Under the pieces are notes generated by a model. It ran no database searches. It was not told where the DNA came from and saw nothing but the letters and a program-made list of their open reading frames with translations. A program made the translations under genes and the position numbers. 7,220 bases of DNA. It comes from an uncultured Eubacteriales bacterium. GTDB lineage: Bacteria; Bacillota; Clostridia; Oscillospirales; Oscillospiraceae. Shown here one piece after another: positions 3,743 to 7,220 of this stretch (the stretch's first letter is position 1; every line of letters starts with the position of its first letter). Where the stretch lies: contig OMQS01000151.1 of the NCBI GenBank assembly GCA_900313295.1, forward strand, positions 1-7,220, given 5' to 3'.

Positions 3743-5869
3743 TTGCATAACATTTCCAGATCTGTCGTGAAGAAAGACCATGCGCCCAAGATGGAAGGAC
3801 GTTCCGTGTACGTCTGCGACATCGACAAGCACGGTATTCTCTGCGGCAAAATGCTCCGCTCCAAATACGCACGGGCGAAGCTGCTGTCCGTGAAAGTGCC
3901 GGAGCTGCCGGACGGCTATTTCTATGTGGACAAAAACGACGTGCCCGGCGACAACAACGTGAACATCGTCATGGACGATACCCCGGTCTACGCCCGCGAA
4001 ACGGTGGAGTACATCGGCGAGCCCATTGGCATGGTCTGCGGCCCTGACGAGGCGGTGTGTGAGGACATCCTCAGCCGTATCGAGGTAGAGTACGAAGAGC
4101 TTGAGCCGATGCTGGATCTGCGGAAGGCCGACGAGGTATTCTTCAATTACGAATACGAGAAGGGTGACATCGACAAGGCCTTTGCCGAAGCGGACAAGGT
4201 ATACACCGAGGAGTTTGAGACCGGCTATCAGGATCAGACGTATCTGGAAACCCAGGGCATGATGGCCGAGCCGGAAGAGGACGGGCGGATGTTCGTCCAC
4301 GGCTCCATGCAGTGCGCCTACTATGTCCACGGCGCGGTGATGCGGGCGCTGAACTGCGGCCCTGCCGATGTCCATGTGCATCAGGACGTCACCGGCGGCG
4401 GCTTCGGCGGCAAGGAGGCATTTCCGTCCATTCTGGGCTGTCAGGTAGCTGTGGCCGCCAAGAAGTGCGGAAAGCCTGTCCGCTGCGTCTTCGACCGCCG
4501 CGAGGATCTGGAATTTACCTCTAAGCGTCACCCGTCCCTGTGTACCTACAAGGTGGCCGTCAAGGACGGCAAGGTCACGGCTATGGACATCGACGTGAAG
4601 TTCAACGGCGGCGCGTATACCACCCTGTCCGCCGTCGTGCTGCAGCGCGGCATCATCTGCGCCGACGGTGTGTATAACATCGAAAATCTGCACGTCCACG
4701 GACGTGCTCTCAAGACCAACACCACGCCCTGCGGCGCGTACCGCGGTTTTGGCGCACCCCAGACGTTCTTTGCCGTGGAGATGATGATGGATCACATCGC
4801 CAAGGATCTGGGTGTGGACACGCTGGAGTTTAAGGAGGCCCACATGGTCAAGCAGGGCGACGCAACCTCCACCTCCGGCAAGTATCACTTCCCGGTGCCG
4901 CTGCCCGCCATGATTGACGAGGTGAACAATGCCTGCGGTCTGCGTGCCAAGCACAAGGAATACGCCAAGCCCCAGACAGGCCGCTACCGCAAGGGCATCG
5001 GCTTTTCCATGCACTTCCACGGCGCGGGCTTTACCGGCTCCGGTGAGCGCGACATTATCAAGGCCGTGGCGCGGCTGCACAAATATAAGGATGGCACGGT
5101 GGAGATCCTGGCCTCCAACGGCGAGATCGGCCAGGGCCTGCGTACCACCTTCCCCAAAATCGTGGCGCATGAACTGAACATCCCGCTGGAAAAGGTATTC
5201 TATGATCATCCCGATACCTCCCGTGTGCCGGATTCCGGCCCCACCGTGGCGTCCCGCTCCCTGATGACCGTGGGCGAGTTACTGCGCCGTGCCGCCATCA
5301 AGCTGCGTACTGAATGGGAGGAGGGCAAGGATCAGATCGTGGAGGAGCGTTTTGTCGAGCCTGACTTTATGATCCCCTTCTATCTGGATAAATTCCGCGG
5401 CGATGCCTATCCCACCTACGCATGGGGCGCACAGGCCATCGAGGTGGAGGTGGACACCCACACCGGCATTACCAAGATCCTGGGTGCGTATGCCTCCTTT
5501 GATGTGGGTACGCCCATGGACTATAACATCGTCATGGGCCAGATGGAGGGTGGTTTCCTGCAAGGTATCGGCTACGCCTCCACAGAGTTCATGAACTACG
5601 ACAATAAAGGCCGTATCCGCAACAACTCCTTCTCGGATTACCTGATCCCCACCGCCGTGGATGTGCCGGTGCTGAACTGCCAGCTCCATGTGGAGGAGTA
5701 TCCGTTCGGGCCTTACGGCGCAAAGGGCGCGGGCGAGCTGCCTCTGGTGGGCGCGGCGCCTGCCTATGTGGAGGCTATTGAACAGGCGCTGGGCGGCGAC
5801 TTCCGTCTGCACCACGCACCGTTCACCGCCGAGGATACCATCAAGATTCTGGCAAAGGAGGAAGCGTAA
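3743..5869 (+). CDS. xdhA: Xanthine dehydrogenase-type molybdenum hydroxylase, Mo-cofactor-binding large subunit
   Basis: 708 residues from a TTG start. AAAGGAGG (3727-3734) lies 8 nt before this TTG; an in-frame ATG at 3680 lies inside mocA, lacks a good ribosome binding site and adds 21 unrelated residues. Residues 14-140 form the small 'a/b hammerhead' domain (about KDHAPKMEGRSVYVCDID onward). The rest is the two-part Mo-binding region: GGGFGGKE (218-225), AYRGFGAPQ (332-340), GEIGQGL (460-466) and GAKGAGE (659-665). By aligning motifs to bovine xanthine oxidase, equivalents are Gln767 = Q190, Glu802 = E225, Arg880 = R302, Phe914 = F336, Phe1009/Thr1010 = F430/T431 and the catalytic base Glu1261 = E665. 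Aldehyde oxidases lack the Glu802 and Arg880 pair, so a purine substrate (xanthine or hypoxanthine) is favoured. It hydroxylates the substrate with water-derived oxygen and passes electrons to the Fe-S subunit. The exact purine is inferred. Confidence 0.92.
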   Translation: MHNISRSVVKKDHAPKMEGRSVYVCDIDKHGILCGKMLRSKYARAKLLSVKVPELPDGYFYVDKNDVPGDNNVNIVMDDTPVYARETVEYIGEPIGMVCGPDEAVCEDILSRIEVEYEELEPMLDLRKADEVFFNYEYEKGDIDKAFAEADKVYTEEFETGYQDQTYLETQGMMAEPEEDGRMFVHGSMQCAYYVHGAVMRALNCGPADVHVHQDVTGGGFGGKEAFPSILGCQVAVAAKKCGKPVRCVFDRREDLEFTSKRHPSLCTYKVAVKDGKVTAMDIDVKFNGGAYTTLSAVVLQRGIICADGVYNIENLHVHGRALKTNTTPCGAYRGFGAPQTFFAVEMMMDHIAKDLGVDTLEFKEAHMVKQGDATSTSGKYHFPVPLPAMIDEVNNACGLRAKHKEYAKPQTGRYRKGIGFSMHFHGAGFTGSGERDIIKAVARLHKYKDGTVEILASNGEIGQGLRTTFPKIVAHELNIPLEKVFYDHPDTSRVPDSGPTVASRSLMTVGELLRRAAIKLRTEWEEGKDQIVEERFVEPDFMIPFYLDKFRGDAYPTYAWGAQAIEVEVDTHTGITKILGAYASFDVGTPMDYNIVMGQMEGGFLQGIGYASTEFMNYDNKGRIRNNSFSDYLIPTAVDVPVLNCQLHVEEYPFGPYGAKGAGELPLVGAAPAYVEAIEQALGGDFRLHHAPFTAEDTIKILAKEEA

Positions 5870-6342
5870 TGAACGACATTCAATTCATTCTCAACGGCAA
5901 AACCGTTTCCTATGCCGGCAGCGCGGCAGACCGTCTGCTGGATGTGCTGCGTGATACGTTCCGCTGCACCTCCGTCAAGTGCGGCTGCAAAGAGGGCGAG
6001 TGCGGCGCATGCTCCGTTCTGCTGGACGGCAGGCTCATCAACTCCTGCTGTGTGGCCATGGGCGCTGTGGAGGGCAGCACCATCGTAACGCTGGAGGGCT
6101 ACCGTGAAACGGAGCGTTTCGCGGTGCTGGACAAGGCGTTTGCGGAGGTATCCGCCGTGCAGTGCGGCTTCTGCATCCCTGGCATGGTGCTGGCGGCGGA
6201 GAGCATTCTGTCCGCGAACCCGCACCCCACCGAGGAGGAAGTCCGTGTGGGTATGTCCGGCAATCTCTGCCGCTGCACGGGTTATAACGCCATCGTAAAT
6301 GCCATCATGAACGCGGCAAAGGAGGGCAACGGACTATGGTAA
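5869..6342 (+). CDS. xdhC: Xanthine dehydrogenase [2Fe-2S] small subunit
   Basis: 157 residues, normal for the family. It relays electrons from the Mo site to the FAD subunit through two [2Fe-2S] clusters. The N-terminal plant-ferredoxin-like domain has C40-x4-C45-x2-C48-x11-C60 (CKEGECGAC, then C60). The C-terminal helical domain has C99-G-F-C102 and C134-R-C136 in VQCGFCIPGM and GNLCRCTGY. All eight ligands are present. The ATG shares one base with the TAA of xdhA (TAATG), and GGAG within the xdhA end (GGCAAAGGAGGAAGCG, 5851-5866) serves as its ribosome binding site, so translation is coupled. The name follows E. coli usage; it is not the XdhC insertion chaperone of Rhodobacter. Confidence 0.95.
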   Translation: MNDIQFILNGKTVSYAGSAADRLLDVLRDTFRCTSVKCGCKEGECGACSVLLDGRLINSCCVAMGAVEGSTIVTLEGYRETERFAVLDKAFAEVSAVQCGFCIPGMVLAAESILSANPHPTEEEVRVGMSGNLCRCTGYNAIVNAIMNAAKEGNGLW

Positions 6343-7154
6343 ACGGATACGCACCGAAAACGCTGGCGGAAGCATTGGAGCTTCGCGGCAAGTATGATCT
6401 CGTCCCCTATGCAGGCGGCACTGACCTGATGGTGGAAAACCGTCCCAATGTCAGCTATCTGTTTCTGGGTAAGCTGCCTGAGCTGAAAACCATCCGCGAG
6501 GATGCAGTGTATATCCGCATCGGCACGGCGGTCACCTATACCGAGGCGCTGGCCAGCGACCTCGTTCCCCAGTTCATGAAGGAGGCCATCTCCCGCATCG
6601 CCGCGCCCGCCATTCGTAACGCGGGTACGTTCGGCGGCAATCTGGGCAACGGCTCCGCCAAGGCGGACTCTGTGCTCATCGAGTTTGTAACGGGCGCAAA
6701 GCTGAAGCTCCTGTCCGTGCGCGGCGAGCGCATTGTAGATGTGGAAAAGTTCTATCTTGGCCGCAAAAAGCTCGACCTTGCAAGCGATGAGATCATTGCG
6801 GAGATTCTGCTTCCCAAGGCGGGTATCGACGATTATTACTACAAAAAGGTCGGCGGCCGCAACGCGCTGGCCATCTCTCGCGTGTCCTTTGCGGGCATCC
6901 TGAGCGTGGAAAACGGCGTCATCACCCGCTTCTCCGCCGGTTTTGGCGCTGTGGCCGACACGGTGCTTCGCTTCCGTGATGTGGAGACCATGCTGGCGGG
7001 CAAGACCGTGGAGGAAGCCAAGGCGATCAAACCGGAGCTGCTGAAGGCTTACGGTGAAAAGCTGGTGCTGACTCGTGGCCGTGTCAGCGCGGAATACCGC
7101 AAGACCGTCTGCATGAATCTGCTCGGTGATTTTCTGGCAGAAAAAGGCATCTGA
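6336..7154 (+). CDS. xdhB: Xanthine dehydrogenase FAD-binding medium subunit
   Basis: 272 residues, close to the usual 260-300. It holds FAD, accepts electrons from the [2Fe-2S] subunit and normally passes them to NAD+ or another acceptor. The FAD-binding signatures of the CO dehydrogenase flavoprotein family are present: YAGGTDLMVE (25-34) and IRNAGTFGGNLGNGSAKAD (93-111); the usual Ser-Pro of the latter is Ser-Ala here. The C-terminal domain ends with the typical SAEYRKTVCMNLLGDFL. There is no extra [4Fe-4S] insertion of the 4-hydroxybenzoyl-CoA reductase type. The ATG overlaps the end of the Fe-S gene by 7 nt in another frame, with AAAGGAGG (6318-6325) 10 nt upstream. Order large, small, medium is one common arrangement. 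Confidence 0.93.
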   Translation: MVNGYAPKTLAEALELRGKYDLVPYAGGTDLMVENRPNVSYLFLGKLPELKTIREDAVYIRIGTAVTYTEALASDLVPQFMKEAISRIAAPAIRNAGTFGGNLGNGSAKADSVLIEFVTGAKLKLLSVRGERIVDVEKFYLGRKKLDLASDEIIAEILLPKAGIDDYYYKKVGGRNALAISRVSFAGILSVENGVITRFSAGFGAVADTVLRFRDVETMLAGKTVEEAKAIKPELLKAYGEKLVLTRGRVSAEYRKTVCMNLLGDFLAEKGI

Positions 7155-7159
7155 AATCT

Positions 7160-7191
7160 AAGCGGGCGCTTCTTTTCAGGAGCGCCCGCTT
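7160..7191 (+). terminator. GC-rich hairpin after xdhB (weak terminator or processing stem)
   Basis: AGCGGGCGCT (7161-7170) and its exact complement AGCGCCCGCT (7181-7190) form a 10-bp stem, 11 bp with A7160-T7191, around a 10-nt loop TCTTTTCAGG. It begins 6 nt after the xdhB stop. The tail TCTAAAAGC is not T-rich, so it is a poor intrinsic terminator. It may act as a partial terminator or an mRNA-stabilising end that lowers expression of the next gene. Confidence 0.5.
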
Positions 7192-7217
7192 CTAAAAGCA
7201 AAAAGGAGTACGGATTT

Positions 7218-7220
7218 ATG
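7218..7220 (+). CDS. Start codon of the next gene, cut by the right edge
   Basis: The window ends on ATG, with AAGGAG (7203-7208) 9 nt upstream, so a further co-directional gene very likely begins here and could belong to the same operon if the hairpin is read through. Nothing of the protein is visible. Confidence 0.6.

Noticed and set aside
3632..5209. 525-codon leftward open frame antisense to xdhA
   Set aside because: It lies opposite a gene with full family motifs. Its residue composition (many His, Val, Leu, Gly runs) is what a GC-rich antisense frame gives, and no ribosome binding site was seen.
5279..6225. Two leftward open frames opposite xdhA and xdhC
   Set aside because: They are antisense to motif-complete genes and were judged shadows of GC-rich third positions.
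3743..7154. Possible selenocysteine codon or selenium-dependent hydroxylase
   Set aside because: There is no in-frame TGA in any subunit, and no yqeB, yqeC or selD-like gene in the window. Labile-selenium enzymes cannot be excluded from sequence alone.
1..7220. CRISPR arrays, tRNA or rRNA genes
   Set aside because: I saw no regularly spaced repeats and no cloverleaf or ribosomal RNA signatures on either strand.

Overview
The window looks like a chromosomal segment of an anaerobic Clostridia-type Firmicute, perhaps an Oscillospiraceae/Ruminococcaceae-like gut organism. The evidence is strong AAGGAGG-type ribosome binding sites, GC-rich third positions in the operon, a Tn916/Tn1549-flavoured integrase and relaxase, and a three-subunit molybdenum hydroxylase. 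The genus is inference.

Left part (1 to about 1460) is mobile-element debris. The N-terminal 189 residues of a tyrosine recombinase run leftward off the window edge. A near-perfect hairpin terminator follows. Beyond it lies the C-terminal end of an unrecognised leftward protein, and then the coiled-coil C-terminal third of an ICE-type relaxase that has lost its catalytic N-terminus. The two fragments collide near 905-935, so this is a scar of past integration and decay rather than an intact element.

Middle part (1500-2620) is a regulatory module. A protein with a MocA/MobA-like nucleotidyltransferase fold, whose catalytic motifs have eroded, is fused to a ModE-type winged-helix DNA-binding domain. 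It has its own promoter (TTGCCC, 18 nt, extended -10 TACTAT) inside a 7-bp inverted repeat. Downstream, a good promoter (TTGAAC, 17 nt, TACAAT) has its -10 box buried in one arm of a perfect 12-bp palindrome with a 7-nt spacer. That is the expected form of an operator for a dimeric ModE-like regulator.

Right part (2618-7154) is a tightly packed operon: a small Cys-containing protein I do not recognise, a catalytically intact MocA (makes the molybdopterin cytosine dinucleotide cofactor), then the Mo-binding (xdhA), [2Fe-2S] (xdhC) and FAD (xdhB) subunits of a xanthine dehydrogenase-type enzyme. Genes overlap by 4, 1 and 7 nt or are 22 nt apart. The large subunit carries equivalents of all the bovine xanthine oxidase active-site residues I could align (Gln767, Glu802, Arg880, Phe914, Phe1009, Thr1010, Glu1261), which favours a purine substrate over an aldehyde. 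A GC-rich hairpin follows xdhB, and a new gene starts at the last three bases.

Taken together: MocA finishes the cofactor, the three subunits form the hydroxylase, and the upstream pseudoenzyme-ModE fusion is a candidate sensor of cofactor, nucleotide or substrate state that controls the operon through the palindrome. The sensor/operator pair is the most novel part of the window.
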